NCBI RefSeq assembly: GCF_949987515.2 | Contig: NC_082688.1 | Span: 75,706,731 to 75,770,730, forward strand | DNA: 64,000 nucleotides | Direction: 5' to 3' | Origin: Delphinus delphis | Lineage: Eukaryota > Chordata > Mammalia > Artiodactyla > Delphinidae | In this document: positions 32,290 to 43,929 of the stretch, in pieces | How the letters are laid out: the number at the start of each line of letters is the position of its first letter | How positions within the stretch are numbered: position 1 is the first letter of the stretch | Notes under the pieces: model-generated | What the model was told of the DNA's origin: nothing | Databases searched by the model: none | The model's input: the letters and a program-made list of their open reading frames with translations, nothing else | Program-made: the position numbers and the translations under genes

Positions 32290-33866
32290 CCTCTTTCTAA
32301 AATAAAGACTATTCAAACATTTTACCTTCATTTTTTCAAAGGATTTAAGTTGTAGGAAGGAGATCCATTAAGTTGTATGAAGGTGCAAATCTAAACGTTG
32401 TACCCTTTCTACAGTTCCCAAGAGAGCAGATGCTGGGCCACGAGTCAGCCTAGCTGGAAAAGAATTCTCTGTGTGACAGGAATACACTATGAGCTGGACC
32501 ACTCCCATGATATTTTGCAGAACCTTCTGTATATTTTTTGATCTAAGTTTGGTTTCGAGCACAGAAATCTCTGTGAGAAATCCCATGAGAAGATTCCACT
32601 AAGGCAACGACAAAGACTCGTGTTCCAATCGACTTTTTATGTAAATGGAAAACAAAAATGAATTGGAAGCACACACCTGAAAATTCATAAGAGGCTCTCT
32701 CTCAGTAATTATGCAATATTCATGGAAATAGACTCTAGGCATCATGCTAAAAGTAGGACTTTGTCTCCATTTTTTCTCTTTCAAAAAAGCAGACGACCAG
32801 AAGGGAGAAATGGTGCTCACAACCACACTGTAGGCACGAAGACGGGAGGTGGCATTTCACAGTCACTCCTGACGGTCAATATCTGAGAATTAAACCTCCC
32901 AGACAACCGGGGAAGCTTTGCCTGATGGGAATATTCATGCCCCTCTGGGTGACTAATTCGTTACTTCAGGAGACAGAGAACTCAAAGGGCAACCGACAAT
33001 TTTACTGTGGCTTACCCTTATGTCCTCAAAAGAAAAATATGTTTTGCTTTTGCACTTCCCCAGGTTACCATGACTCCCCAGCTACTAGTATAAATAGAAA
33101 TAAACTATTCAGAAGCATCTATTACAAATGATAATATTCTAGGGAGAGCTCTTGATGACATATCCTCAGGAGACAAATTTTATTAAAAATAAAAAAGTGT
33201 GGGTATGTTAAACAGCAGCTCTATCACAGTATACTTTTAAAATATTTATTTAAAATATTACTACTATGTTAGTGAAATATTTAAAGTGATTATCTGAACT
33301 GCTCCCCAATCACATGGAAGCCTAAACATGTCACCAGCCAGTACAACAGTCTCACATTGGCACCATGCTTTCCAGAAAACAATTCATGCCAAAGAGTGAC
33401 TGCAACTGTTTTTAACAGGAAAGAAATACATCTCAAGTAAGTGCTGAGACCAGGCATTAAGAGATGCGTCAAGCTGTTTGCCCCAGATTCAGGCTCTGCA
33501 AACAAGCCCCAGTGGGCATCAATGAAAACATTTTTGGTTCAGTCGAGTGTGTGCTCTACTGCTTTTAGCTCCCTCTTCCTGGATAGCATCTCCGGAAAGG
33601 ACATCTCATCAAAGAGCCTTTTCGACCTGGCCACACTTTATATTGTTTTTGTCTCTTGTACCCTTTGCTTCTGGGATGGGATGGATATAAGAACAATTCA
33701 TCTCCAGATTCAGCTTTGACATTGATTCCATCCTGAATTCTAAACTCCTGCCAGGCTTCTTTTGCCTCTAAATGAGCGATCTTTAGCTGAACTGCAATTC
33801 AATGCAACAATACTTTGGAGGGACACTGATAACGTGGCTGAAAAGAGACAACCAGGTTCTACCTGG
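32290..33866. other. Repeat-poor intron, 1.6 kb
   Basis: No transposon or gene recognised. Several short frames lack motifs. Base composition is somewhat more GC-rich than the neighbourhood at 32400-33060 and 33450-33720. Confidence 0.4.
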
Positions 33867-33880
33867 GAGAATTTCTTTCT

Positions 33881-34086
33881 TTTTTTTTTTTTTTGCAGTA
33901 CGCGGGCCTCTCACTGCTGTGGCCTCTCCTGTTGCAGAGCACAGACTCCGGACGCGCAGGCTCAGCGGCCATGGCTCATGGGCCCAGCCACTCCGCGGCA
34001 TGTGGGATCTTCCTGGACCAGGGCACGAACCCGTGTCCCCTGCATCGGCAGGCGGACTCTCAACCACTGCGCCACCAGGGAAGCCC
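33881..34086 (-). mobile_element. CHR SINE (CHR-2 type), antisense
   Basis: Poly(T) at the left, the reversed body GTACGCGGGCCTCTCACTGC, and the reversed head CGCCACCAGGGAAGCCC. TSD of 14 bp with one mismatch (GAGAATTTCTTTCT at 33867-33880 and GAGAATTTATTTCT at 34087-34100). The 118-aa, 117-aa and 137-aa frames here are translations of the SINE. Confidence 0.95.
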
Positions 34087-34289
34087 GAGAATTTATTTCT
34101 AAATGGAGTCTCTCCTAGACTTATTTTTAATATAGAATCCAGCAACAAGGCCTGAGATGCCATTGAATAGCTCCATAAAACTCTCCTCACACACATTTTG
34201 ATAAACCCAATGCTTCAAAGTTGAAAAGTAGAAAATACAGAAAAGTGGTGGATTCTTTTGAATAATAATTGATATCACTGATTGAGAGG

Positions 34290-34498
34290 GTACTTACTAT
34301 ATGCCACGCACTGTGCCAAGCCCTTTACTCACCATTTACCAACCCCAGAAGGAAAACTACCGTCTATTTTACAGAACTCAAGGCTCAGAGGAGTCAAGTC
34401 ACTTGCTCAGGGTCACACAGCTGGTAAGTGGTGGAACTGGAAGTTGAACATTGATGAATCCTATTCCAAACTCCATGCACTTAACTGCTAAACCCAGA
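34290..34498 (-). mobile_element. MIR SINE, antisense
   Basis: CTATATGCCACGCACTGTGC, AGGCTCAGAGGAGTCAAGTC, ACTTGCTCAGGGTCACACAG and CTGGTAAGTGGTGGAACTGG are in reversed MIR order. Confidence 0.85.
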
Positions 34499-35310
34499 AT
34501 AGGCAATATGCTTCACATTGTGGAACAAATCTAATCCATGGGAATGGCTACCCGAAGCACTGGGTTGAGAAGGCTGTGTGTGTGGGCTCACCGGGAAAGA
34601 GGATCAGATCAACTAGCAGTGCAAGGTTAGTGGAACTCTTGTGCCAGGATTTGCCATCTTCATTTCCATTTTACTGTCCCTCAAGTCATTGATCTTTATG
34701 TCCTATTTCGGTTTCCTGTGAGTTTAACACACACGGGAAGGAAATGCAGTGAAGTGGGAAGACATAGGGTTAACGTACTCCTGGGTCACTCTTTCACTCG
34801 GTTATCTGGGAGAGGTCACTTAGTCTGTTTTTCATATATGTCCTGAAGGAACTGAACTGGATGATCTTTAGGATTAAATATCATGTGTAAATATATATTT
34901 TAAAATGATCGTACCAATGAAGTAGTTTTTAAATTATCTTGTGAATTTTGTTTTATGTCGTTTTCTATTCTCTTCCTGCTAGTAACCTACCTCAATGGAA
35001 AAGAAAAAGAGAGGCGTGATAAAGTACATAATCTTTATGGAAAGCAGAAGCATGCATTTTACTTCCCCTCCAGCTCACTTCTGCAACGTCAAGACAATTT
35101 GGAAGAACATTCCACTGTGATCCTTTGATATTAAGGACAATAAGAAAATGAAAGATATCCCGTCATAATAAGTGGAAGAATTCTATTGTCACATATTAAA
35201 GGACAAAGGCTTACAAAGGAAATACTAAAGCCAACTCTTTCTCAGAAATAAGCAAACCAAACCCTTAATGTAAATGAGAACCAATTGAAAACCAGAGTTG
35301 TTCTAAAAGT
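34499..35310. other. Intron with a possible MIR3-like piece
   Basis: GGTCACTTAGTCTGTTTTTC and GAACTGGATGATCTTTAGGA at about 34814-34875 resemble the end of MIR3. The rest is unassigned. Confidence 0.4.
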
Positions 35311-35312
35311 GT

Positions 35313-35503
35313 TGTTCAAGGACCTACTGTGTAGCACAGGGAACGCTGCTTAATATTATGTAACAACCTAAATGGGAAAAGAATTTGAAAAAGAACAGAT
35401 ACATGTATATGTTTACGTGAATCACTCTGCTGTACACCCGAAACTATCACAACATTGTTAATCAACTGTGCTCCAATATAAAATACAAAGTTAAAAAAAA
35501 AAA
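35313..35503 (+). mobile_element. L1 3' end, 5'-truncated
   Basis: AAGGACCTACTGTGTAGCAC through CTGCTGTACACCCGAAACTA and TGCTCCAATATAAAATACAA plus an A-tail. The same 3' UTR type occurs at 29500-29680 and 53975-54130. Confidence 0.88.
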
Positions 35504-35883
35504 GAACTCCTGCAAATCAATACTAAAAAGACAGACAACCCAATGTAGACACAGACAAAAAACTGAACATTTGACAAAACTGAATATTCATATGGCTAAC
35601 AAATAAAGGAAAACACGTTCAGAGAAAACCAGTGTGGTTCCTGAAGAGGAAGAGTCTCATTGCACGTGGGTAGTCATCCTTTCTCACTAATTAAGGGAGC
35701 TGGGTTCCCGTTCCAGCCAGTGTTGACATACGAAGGGGACAGGGCCCAGGGTACTGAGTACCTGTTTCCAACACTAGCTATTCAGGGTGCTTTAGCTTCT
35801 CTTTCACTGGGTGGCAAGAATCTTGTTTTGATGCTAAGAGACAAAGGTGCAAAGGAAGGATTGCTGTTCAGTCAGAAGAAACG
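35504..35883. other. Unassigned intron
   Basis: A 78-aa frame at 35660-35896 has no motif. No repeat recognised. Confidence 0.4.
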
Positions 35884-35898
35884 AAATAATGTATAGTA

Positions 35899-35964
35899 TT
35901 TGTTATACAGCAGAAACTAACACAACATTGTAAAGCAATTATACTCCAATAAAGATGTTAAAAA
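35899..35964 (+). mobile_element. Minimal 66-bp L1 insertion
   Basis: Only the last part of the L1 3' UTR is present (from TTGTTATACAGCAGAAACTA through CTCCAATAAAGATGTTAAAA). It is flanked by a perfect 15-bp TSD, AAATAATGTATAGTA, at 35884-35898 and 35965-35979. A severely 5'-truncated but authentic retroposition. Confidence 0.95.
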
Positions 35965-35979
35965 AAATAATGTATAGTA

Positions 35980-37000
35980 ATAAAGCCAGTCCAAAACAGA
36001 GGTAGAGAAAGGCACAGCTCTGGCTATAATGTCCTCAAACTTGCAGGATGCCCAGTACCTTTCTATGTCATTTATTTATTCATTCATTCATTCACTTCCC
36101 TGGCAATGAACTAGCAAGAAAATTCCCTAATGAATAATCCATTTTGCTGGTTAAGTCTGAAGCACTCAGATTTCCAGAAAGATAGCCAGTACCAGATAAT
36201 CATCCAGGATTCTGGACATCCAGTACTTTTGCTTCTAAGTCCAAAAGACAGAATGTATTGTCACTGCCCTTAAAGGGACTATCTTCAACGTTTGACCACC
36301 ATCAACAAGACGATTAGCATGCCTTTCACCATCTTTATGAAACTACAGATGTTTGCCTTGGCATTTTTCCAGGCCTCCTTGTGTCATCAGGCCTGTAATG
36401 CCTTCTTCCTTAGTTGGTGTGCTATTCATTTCTGGTCCTGAGTGAGAGGGCTGTCTCTTGACACCACTATGCAGTTGCTTTGATTTCAAATGTAAGAGGT
36501 TGGCCAACCTGGGGTGGGTGAAGATATTCCTTTGGCTCTTACACACATCAACCATGAGGGGGCTCAGGCAGCTTTGGGGGATAAGAACGCAATAGGAGAA
36601 GTGCCCCTCAAGTGGTCCTTTTTCTGTGTTCATGTTTAGCTTCTAATGTGATGTAATGAATTATGAACTAAAGGTAATTGGAAGATTTGTGCCCTCTGTG
36701 CAGAACAGAAGTGTCACGTATGAAAGCAAACCACAGGTCAATTAGGAGAGTTGATCACTCTTTATATTGCTCTTTAATGAAAGGAAATAACCCTGATAGA
36801 TTTTCCTGGGGATTGCTGATGAGTGTGTATTTGTAGTCAACACATGGGGCATTTTATTGATCTCAGTCAAGTTAAAATTTTATTAACAAGTCAGATACTC
36901 ATCTGTACTTTTCTAGAAGTTCTCTCTCTCTAAAAGTCAGTCAATACAAATGCCTTCTGTTTCTCTTCCTCTCTCTCCCTGAACTGACATTTAAGTACCT
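35980..37000. other. Unassigned intron
   Basis: Includes a short (ATTC)n-like run at 36070-36094. The minus-strand 96-aa frame (36343-36633) has no recognisable domain. No transposon recognised. Confidence 0.4.
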
Positions 37001-37004
37001 GATC

Positions 37005-37190
37005 CTGATATGTGCTGAATACTTTCCCATGTATAATCTCATTTAATCCTCCTGACAACGTTGTAAATTACTATGTTTTATCTCCATTTAAAGATAAAGA
37101 TATTGAAGCAGAAAGAGTATAAGTGAGTTGCCCTTTATCACACAGGTAATAAAAAGCAAATCATGGACTCAAACAGACCCAGTTTTCCCT
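37005..37190 (-). mobile_element. MIR SINE, antisense
   Basis: GATATGTGCTGAATACTTTC, ATAATCTCATTTAATCCTCC, TGACAACGTTGTAAATTACT and CTTTATCACACAGGTAATAA are in reversed MIR order. Confidence 0.8.
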
Positions 37191-38136
37191 GACCCTGAGG
37201 TTCATGTGATTTCTGCAACCCCATATGGTCTCCCAGAGGCAGAATGAGGGTAGTTTTGTAGCATGGCCTGATCTGAACAAAGATGATGAGAAAGATGAGG
37301 CTGACAAGGAAATGCACCCAACCAGGCAGCCTAGGAGCTGTCTTAACCCACCCAGGAGGGCCCTGGGGCTGATGCTGCTCCAGCCTGGTTCAAAAAGCAG
37401 AGTCTCCTGTGCATCTAGCATAGTGAAGGGCCAGCAAATCAAACCTGGCACCTCTAAGTCAAGTGATAGAATTCAGCACGTGTGACCCTAAACCTTTTGA
37501 GACTGGCCCCTTGGTTTTTAGCGGCTCTAAAGCAGATACAACTTGTATTTTGAATGGTATTTCTACTCCCTGACTGTCTGGATTGAGTCTCCTCACTTTG
37601 TTCAAAGGCTGCTTTTAGACATCCAAGCAACAGGAACCACATTAGAGAGTTTGAGGTTTAATCAATAAAATTGACTAGGAAAGAACTCAAAAGCCACACT
37701 GCCTGCTTCCATGCTTGATACACTGGGCAGACACTTAGTTCTCGTCTTGTGTTTGATCTACAGACTCTGTGAAAACTGTAAGTTTCCCTTCCTGCATGAT
37801 ATTTAAAATTAGAGCTTGCATTACGTTCTGTGGGCTGCAGGGTTACTGCGGCAATCAGCTCCTGAAGCACAGGGATTTTATCTGAGAAGCACCTTAATGA
37901 AGATTACACTAGAGGTCAGGGTTTTGTCTGTGTTCATCTTCTACGCGTTGGGACCCTGTTCCCAAATGGATGTGCTGATGCATACTCACGATCTCCTCAT
38001 AAATACACTATACATAATTTATAATCAGGCTGCCGCCAAGAATCAGCTCTTTTGATGAAAGGCAGTGAAATGTACTTTAGGAGCTAATGTGTGAGAGATT
38101 TCCAGAAATGTGAGAAACAGTTCAGTCTAGTGAAAA
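37191..38136. other. Unassigned intron
   Basis: Overlapping frames on both strands at 37161-37485 have no motif. No repeat recognised until the CA tract. Confidence 0.4.
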
Positions 38137-38177
38137 CACGCACACGTGCGTGCACACACACACACACACACACACAC
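38137..38177. repeat. (CA)n microsatellite
   Basis: CACGCACACGTGCGTG followed by about 12 uninterrupted CA units. Confidence 0.95.
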
Positions 38178-38224
38178 TTATTAAGTATTTCCTAACATGC
38201 TGGTTCTAAGAAAATTTTCTAAGA

Positions 38225-38400
38225 AAATTATATGCATGAATGCAATTCCCCTGAACACCCAATGTGGTAAGTTCTATTTTTCTTCCCATTTTGAGAATGG
38301 CAAACTAAGGCACAAAAACATTACATGACTTGCCTTATTTAGCTCACACAGCTAATAAGTAGCAACACTGGGATATTAATACTAAGCAATCTGGCCAAAG
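38225..38400 (-). mobile_element. MIR SINE, antisense
   Basis: CAATGTGGTAAGTTCTATTT, CAAACTAAGGCACAAAAACA, TGACTTGCCTTATTTAGCTC and ACACAGCTAATAAGTAGCAA. Confidence 0.75.
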
Positions 38401-38454
38401 ATGATATATCCTTAATTGTTCTACTATCCTGGCTCAAAATTTGTTCTGAGAGCA

Positions 38455-38645
38455 GAGAACCTAGCTGGGAATCTCAGACCCAGCTCTGTGATCTTGAACA
38501 AGTCACTTAAATGATGCTTAGCCTCAGCCTCCCATCTGTAAACTGGTTAACAATAATACCAACGTCTCATGATCGTTCAGAGGAGTTAATCAGAAAATAG
38601 GCACGTTTTGTAAACTGCAAAGTGCTACATGCGTGTCATCAATCA
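38455..38645 (+). mobile_element. MIR SINE, sense
   Basis: GACCCAGCTCTGTGATCTTG, AACAAGTCACTTAAATGATG, CCATCTGTAAACTGGTTAAC and GTAAACTGCAAAGTGCTACA. It stands tail to tail with the MIR just left of it. Confidence 0.75.
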
Positions 38646-38980
38646 GTTGTGGATACAGCACACGATACACGCTGTGTCTTTCCTACTTTGTTCTTCTCTG
38701 TTGCCCTGACTCCATCCCATAATACACTAGACACATAAAAACACGTAACACTTAAAATAGCAATTTCTAATTAAATACAACCAAGTGACCTTGAGATATC
38801 TTCCTAAATCATGATGCTAACAATAAGGGTATGAATACATCATTTTTTTCTCAGAGAAAATGGGGAAATAATTTTAGAGCAATGGGAACAAATTGTGCCA
38901 TCTAGTTACGAAAAATACACGCAGCTTAGAGGCTCTGTTAACATTAACATCTAAATGTTAACTCAAAAATACTAGTTAAC

Positions 38981-39185
38981 GGGCTTCCCTGGTGGCGCAG
39001 TGGTTGAGAGTCCGCCTGCCGATGCAGGGGTCACGGGTGTCCGGGAAGATCCCACATGCCGCGGAGTGGCTGGGCCCGTGAGCCATGGCCGCTGAGCCTG
39101 CGCGTCCGGAGCCTGTGCTCCGCAACGGGAGAGGCCACAGCAGTGAGAGGCCCGCGTACCGCAAAAAAAAAAACAAAACAAAAAA
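38981..39185 (+). mobile_element. CHR SINE lacking its B box
   Basis: Otherwise a full CHR-2 element with a perfect 10-bp TSD (ACTAGTTAAC at 38971-38980 and 39186-39195). Compared with the other copies, 10 nt (TCGTGCCCCG) are missing between 39038 and 39039, which removes the internal RNA polymerase III B-box core. The frames over it are SINE translations. Confidence 0.93.
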
Positions 39186-39394
39186 ACTAGTTAACGTTAG
39201 AGATATTCTCACCATTAAAATAATGACATGGTTGAGGACTGGTATTCTGTACCTTTAGTGCGTGGACTAGAAGTGCTTGTCAATCATCTGAAGGGGGTGG
39301 GACATTAATAGAAAAGAGGCACAGTGAGGGAGTGAGATACCATGTGGGATAGGCCATGGGCTTTGGCTCTGGATTCAACAGCCCAGGTACAAGT

Positions 39395-39500
39395 CTCGCA
39401 TCCATCCAAAAGCCACTGGGTGCTTACACGTGCCAGGCCCTGTCAGGTAGGTACCAGAGATACAAAAGCCCATAAAGACATGGTTCTTGCCTTCCTAGAG
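39395..39500 (-). mobile_element. L2 3' end, antisense
   Basis: TGCTTACACGTGCCAGGCCC, GTAGGTACCAGAGATACAAA and CATGGTTCTTGCCTTCCTAG follow the reversed L2 3' end. Confidence 0.65.
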
Positions 39501-40560
39501 CTCTCCTGCTTACCCAATGACCCTCGGGACTTTATGTCAGTCTTTTCATCTTACTAAGAAAGGCCTTGGTTTCCATATCAATAAAAGGGAGCAAGTGAAG
39601 AATCAGAGAGGTTAAAGTCACCTTTTAAAGTTTCTACAATTAATTGGAATGAAACTTTAGATTTCTAATTCAGTGTTTTCTGCAACCAGATCTCATTGTT
39701 CCTTTTGCAGTTTGCAGCACTGTTTGTTGCATTTCTTAAGTGTGGGTACAATATGCCAAGATATAAGTGATTCGTTTCACATTCTGCCAGGGTTTACTTT
39801 TTATTGCCATAACACTTTTTTTTTGCCCAAGATTAACAATTATTTCTCTTTGAAAGAAATAGTTTTAAAAAAGCTAAGCCACAGACTGGATAATTTTTGC
39901 AACTATATCTCTGACAAAAGGCTTTTATCCAATTTATAACAAACTGTAAGTGATTAATTTTTGAGTTTTCCCAGATTGCTTTCTCTGCTTACCCACTAGA
40001 GATTTCTGGCAAGGTCTACATTAGAACCTACCCTTCTCTTCAGCTGCAAGATGTAGTCTTGGACAGTTCCAGGGCTGTACAGTGGGGAAATGATAGAAAA
40101 GCAGGCAGGGGGAAGCAAAAACAAGGGCTGTAAGAGTTTTCACTGGTTTGAGAAGCAGAGCTGTACTGTGTGTGGCAATGGATTGGGAAGAACCTGGAAA
40201 GAGATTTTAAAATTTATTGCTGGGGGATTTCCTGTCCCCTTCATAATATTGAGTAATGCTAGTTTGAGTTGTTTTAAAATTATTCCTGGTTGCTGCGACT
40301 GTGTTCATTTAAGCACAATATTGCTCTGAAATTGATCTATGAGGGTCACAGGTTTACGAGCCCTGAACAACCATTGCCTTCATCTTATTAGCAGTGGGAG
40401 GCTGTGTGTGGACCTTCCCAATGCATCTTGAATGTGAGAACCAACTAGGCTTTAATAGGTGAGCAATGAGCTGTAGCACATCTGGCCAGGGGAAATGGTG
40501 TCAAGAAATGGAATGAGTCTTCGGAACATTTGTCTTGTTAAGTACATACGTTCCTACTTC
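39501..40560. other. Unassigned intron
   Basis: No further repeat recognised. Frames at 39673-39939 and 40090-40329 have no motif. Confidence 0.4.
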
Positions 40561-40573
40561 AAAACTTCCTTCA

Positions 40574-41246
40574 TTTATTTATTTTATCCCACTACTGGGC
40601 ATATATCCTGAGAAAACCATAATTCAAAAAGTCATGTACCAAAATGTTCATTGCAGCTCTATTTACAATAGCCAGGACATGGAAGCCACCTAAGTGTCCA
40701 TTGACAGATGAATGGATAAAGAAGATGTGGCACATATATACAACGGAATATTACTCAGCCATAAAAAGAAACAAAATTGAGATATTTGTAGTGAGGTGGA
40801 TGGACCTAGAGTCTGTCATACAGAGTGAAGTAAGTCAGAAAGAGAAAGACAAATACTGTATGCTAACACATATATATGGAATCTAAGGAAAAGAAAAAAG
40901 GTCATGAAGAACCTAGGGGTAAGACAGGAATAAAGACACAGACCTACTAGAGAATGGACTTGAGGATATGGGAAGGGGGAAGCGTAAGCTAGGACAAAGT
41001 GACAGAGTGGCATGGACATATATACACTACCAAATGTAAAATAGATAGCTAGTGGGAAGCAGCCGCATAGCACAGGGAGATCAGCTCGGTGGTTTGTGAC
41101 CACCTAGAGGAGTGGGAGGGAGGGAGATGCAAGAGGGAAGAGACATGGGGATATATGTATACGTATAACTGATTCACTTTGTTATAAAGCAGAAACTAAC
41201 ACACCACTGTAAAGCAATTATACTCCAATAAAGATGTTAAAAAAAA
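40574..41246 (+). mobile_element. L1 3' end, 5'-truncated, with TSD
   Basis: L1 sequence starts near 40586 (ATCCCACTACTGGGCATATA), carries the last ORF2 codons (frame 40644-40886), and ends CTCCAATAAAGATGTTAAA plus A-tail. The perfect 13-bp TSD AAAACTTCCTTCA is at 40561-40573 and 41247-41259. A 12-nt T/A filler (TTTATTTATTTT) sits between the left TSD and the L1 body. Confidence 0.95.
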
Positions 41247-41380
41247 AAAACTTCCTTCAAAGCTCTGAGTAGAAGGGAAACACATCATTTCCTCAATGCC
41301 ACCTGGTGGTTGAAACTAACAGTCACTAGGCCTGCGCTTGGGCTCTGGCTTAAGGTCTGAGAGGAATATAGAAAGAGCAC

Positions 41381-41628
41381 AGTTTATTTTACACATAATA
41401 GTTTGTACCTCTTAATCCCCTATCCTTGTTAGGCCCCCCTTCCCTTTCCCCACTGGTAACCAGTAGTCTGTTCTCTATGTAAGCTACAAAGATGTATTGT
41501 ATAACACAAGGAATATAGCCAATATTTTATAATAACTATAAATGGAATAACCTTTAAAAATTGTGAATCACTGTTGTACACCTGAAACATATTACATTGT
41601 ACATCAATTATACCTCAATTAAAAAAAA
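41381..41628. mobile_element. Twin-primed (inverted) L1 3' end
   Basis: The left part (41381 to about 41480) is L1 3' UTR in reverse, reading TAGTTTGTACCTCTTAATCC to CCACTGGTAACCAGTAGTCT. The right part (about 41481-41628) is the adjoining sequence in forward direction, AAGCTACAAAGATGTATTGT to TATACCTCAATTAAAA. TSD AAAGAGCAC at 41372-41380 and 41629-41637. A head-inverted, tail-forward layout is the mark of twin priming. Confidence 0.88.
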
Positions 41629-41639
41629 AAAGAGCACCC

Positions 41640-42368
41640 TGCTTTTCTGGGCTAAGGAAATGGAAATCCACTATAGGACACTGACAAAGTCAGCATCAGA
41701 GTTAATCCATTGTCTGTGCTTCTAGCTCTAAATTAGACATCATAGCTAACTCTTGCTCTAAATGTTTACATTCGAGAAGCAGAGTGGGGTGAGGAGAATG
41801 GTGTTACTAGTTTATATTCATCCTCTATTACTTTTTAAAGTCCTTATGACCCCATACGTGGTGGTATTCATAGTATTCCCATTTTACAAATGGGGAAAGA
41901 TTTACAGAGTTTTAATGATCTGCTTAAGATGTAATTATCACAGTAGATGTTGGGGAGGAGAAGAGAATGGGGTATTTAATGATGAGATAAAAGCTGTAAA
42001 CAATGCTGTTTTGGGGGGAGAGGCTAATCTAAAGTGAGCACTTCTGTTTAAAAAAAGCAATTGGTCACGTGTCTCTTGACTCTGAATTATTTTAGTTTGA
42101 CAGTCTAGGTGTGATATAAATGCATGGAAATGAGACAACAGAACTGTTATGACATTCTTCTTTCCAAGTGAGGAGAAAGGGTGTGTCTATCAGTGGATTC
42201 TCATGCCTCAAGATGGGTGTCATAACACATCAGCCATGTGCATCATGTATACACATGTATCTATTTTTTCTCTACTTCTTTTTGGCTCTGGGTTTGCTTT
42301 GATGTGAATGTGTGAAATTTTAGTTAGTCAAAATAATATTTCACAATTTACAGTTAGGCAGGATGAGT
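41640..42368. other. Intron with a MIR-like piece
   Basis: CCATTTTACAAATGGGGAAA near 41880 suggests an antisense MIR fragment at about 41820-41940. The rest is unassigned. Confidence 0.4.
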
Positions 42369-42369
42369 G

Positions 42370-42690
42370 GGTTCCAGAGATCTGCTGTACAAAATAGTGC
42401 CTACATACGTTGTTCTGTACTTAAAAATATGTTAAGAGGGTAGATCTCATGTTAAGTGTTCTTACCACAAAAAAACAAACAAAAGAACAAAAGGACAGAA
42501 GACAACTTTTGGAGGTGATGGAAATGTTTATTACTTGGATTGTGGTGAGGGTAACACAAGTGTACATGTATACGTTAATGGTGTCCTAACTCACTAAACT
42601 GTATACGTTAATCATGTGAAGTTTTTTGTATACCGATTATACCTCAATAAGGCTGGATAAACAAACAAACAAACAAATAAATAAATAAAA
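42370..42690 (+). mobile_element. Old L1 3' UTR
   Basis: CAGAGATCTGCTGTACAAAA, AAGAGGGTAGATCTCATGTT, AAGTGTTCTTACCACAAAAA, GGAGGTGATGGAAATGTTTA and ATTATACCTCAATAAGGCTG follow the L1M 3' UTR. It ends in a (CAAA)n(TAAA)n tail at 42659-42690. Confidence 0.8.
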
Positions 42691-43291
42691 CTATGTCTCT
42701 CTTTAAAAAAATTAGCAGATCCATAGCAAGGCATCAGGCATACAATTCACAGTACGCATGCAACATAAAAAGTTAGAATACCCCCAGTTTCTCCCTTGAG
42801 CATGTTCTCCCCAAAGTCTCTGAAACCATTCTCCAGATGATGTAGAACTATATATTCTAAAATACATGGTTTTAAAGGCAATATGTGATGTGATGATTTT
42901 TAAGACTATGGTGAAAGGAGCTAGAGGATGGAGAGATATGTATAAAGGTAGAAAAATGTGTGGCACTGTTTTTCTTTTCTTTTTGGAATGTTCTCCCACC
43001 ATCTAAAAGGATAAGTGGCATGAAAGAAGCCTCTCTGTAGGTCTTCTTAACTCAGAGTCAGGAAGACCTGCTTTGGGGGCTGTTTTCTATGGGATGAGGG
43101 TGAGAAGTAGTAATTTCCACTTTTTCACGAAATCTCACTAATGACCAACTTGTTTTGTGAGCCTGAGGTAATTATTAACTTTCCTACATTTCAGTATCCT
43201 ACTCAATATAATGGAGTTCAAAAACCCACCTGAAAGCATATATATAAGGATAAAAATGAGATGATTTTTACACTGAGCCAAGTATCTGTTA
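42691..43291. other. Unassigned intron
   Basis: The 96-aa minus frame (42712-43002) has no motif. No repeat recognised. Confidence 0.4.
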
Positions 43292-43305
43292 TATCAGATC
43301 TTCTT

Positions 43306-43501
43306 TTTTTTGGTACGCGGGCCTCTCACTGCTGTGGCCTCTCCCGTTGCAGAGCACAGGCTCCGGACGCGCAGGCTCAGTGGCCATGGCTCACGGGCCC
43401 AGTCGCTCCGCGGCATGTGGGATCTTCCTGGACCGGGGCACGAACCCGTGTCCCCTGCATCGGCAGGCGGACTCTCAACCACTGCGCCACCAGGGAAGCC
43501 C
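43306..43501 (-). mobile_element. CHR SINE (CHR-2 type), antisense
   Basis: Short poly(T), then GGTACGCGGGCCTCTCACTG, ending CGCCACCAGGGAAGCCCT. Perfect 14-bp TSD TATCAGATCTTCTT at 43292-43305 and 43502-43515. It differs from the copy at 48141 at about 7 of 187 body positions by my reading, mostly CpG-type changes. Confidence 0.96.
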
Positions 43502-43515
43502 TATCAGATCTTCTT

Positions 43516-43925
43516 AATAAGCAGTTTTTGATTTTGAATCTGAATGCTCAACACTTTCAAGGGGGTGGAGTATGTCTACAGTCAGGGAAGTTTCTCTTTT
43601 TTAAAAAATAATTGGTTTAAGTATGAATTAGACTTTCAGCATCAGCATGGAAAGTACCATGCCCAGAACAGATGAGATAATAGCTTTAGACTGCTGTTAT
43701 ATTAAGTAAACAAGATATTCGATTTGAAATTATTTACTTTGAATGCCAAAAAAAGTCATTTGGTTATGGGAGAAGTGGGATCATATGTGAAGCGACCCCT
43801 GGCTTTATGCATGAATGATACTATCTGTTGCTCAGACCATAGCCTTGGAAAGAGTCCATAAAATCATGTGGACTTATAAAGTTCCACTTATAGAATGAGG
43901 GGCCCAGCTTCATTTATGACTCTTT
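43516..43925. other. Unassigned intron
   Basis: No gene or repeat recognised. Confidence 0.4.
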
Positions 43926-43929
43926 GAAT

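Noticed and set aside
33762..34196. Overlapping 118-aa, 117-aa and 137-aa frames
   Set aside because: They are translations of the CHR SINE in several frames. The same peptide wording recurs at 6658-6927, 38972-39215, 43261-43611 and 48019-48520.
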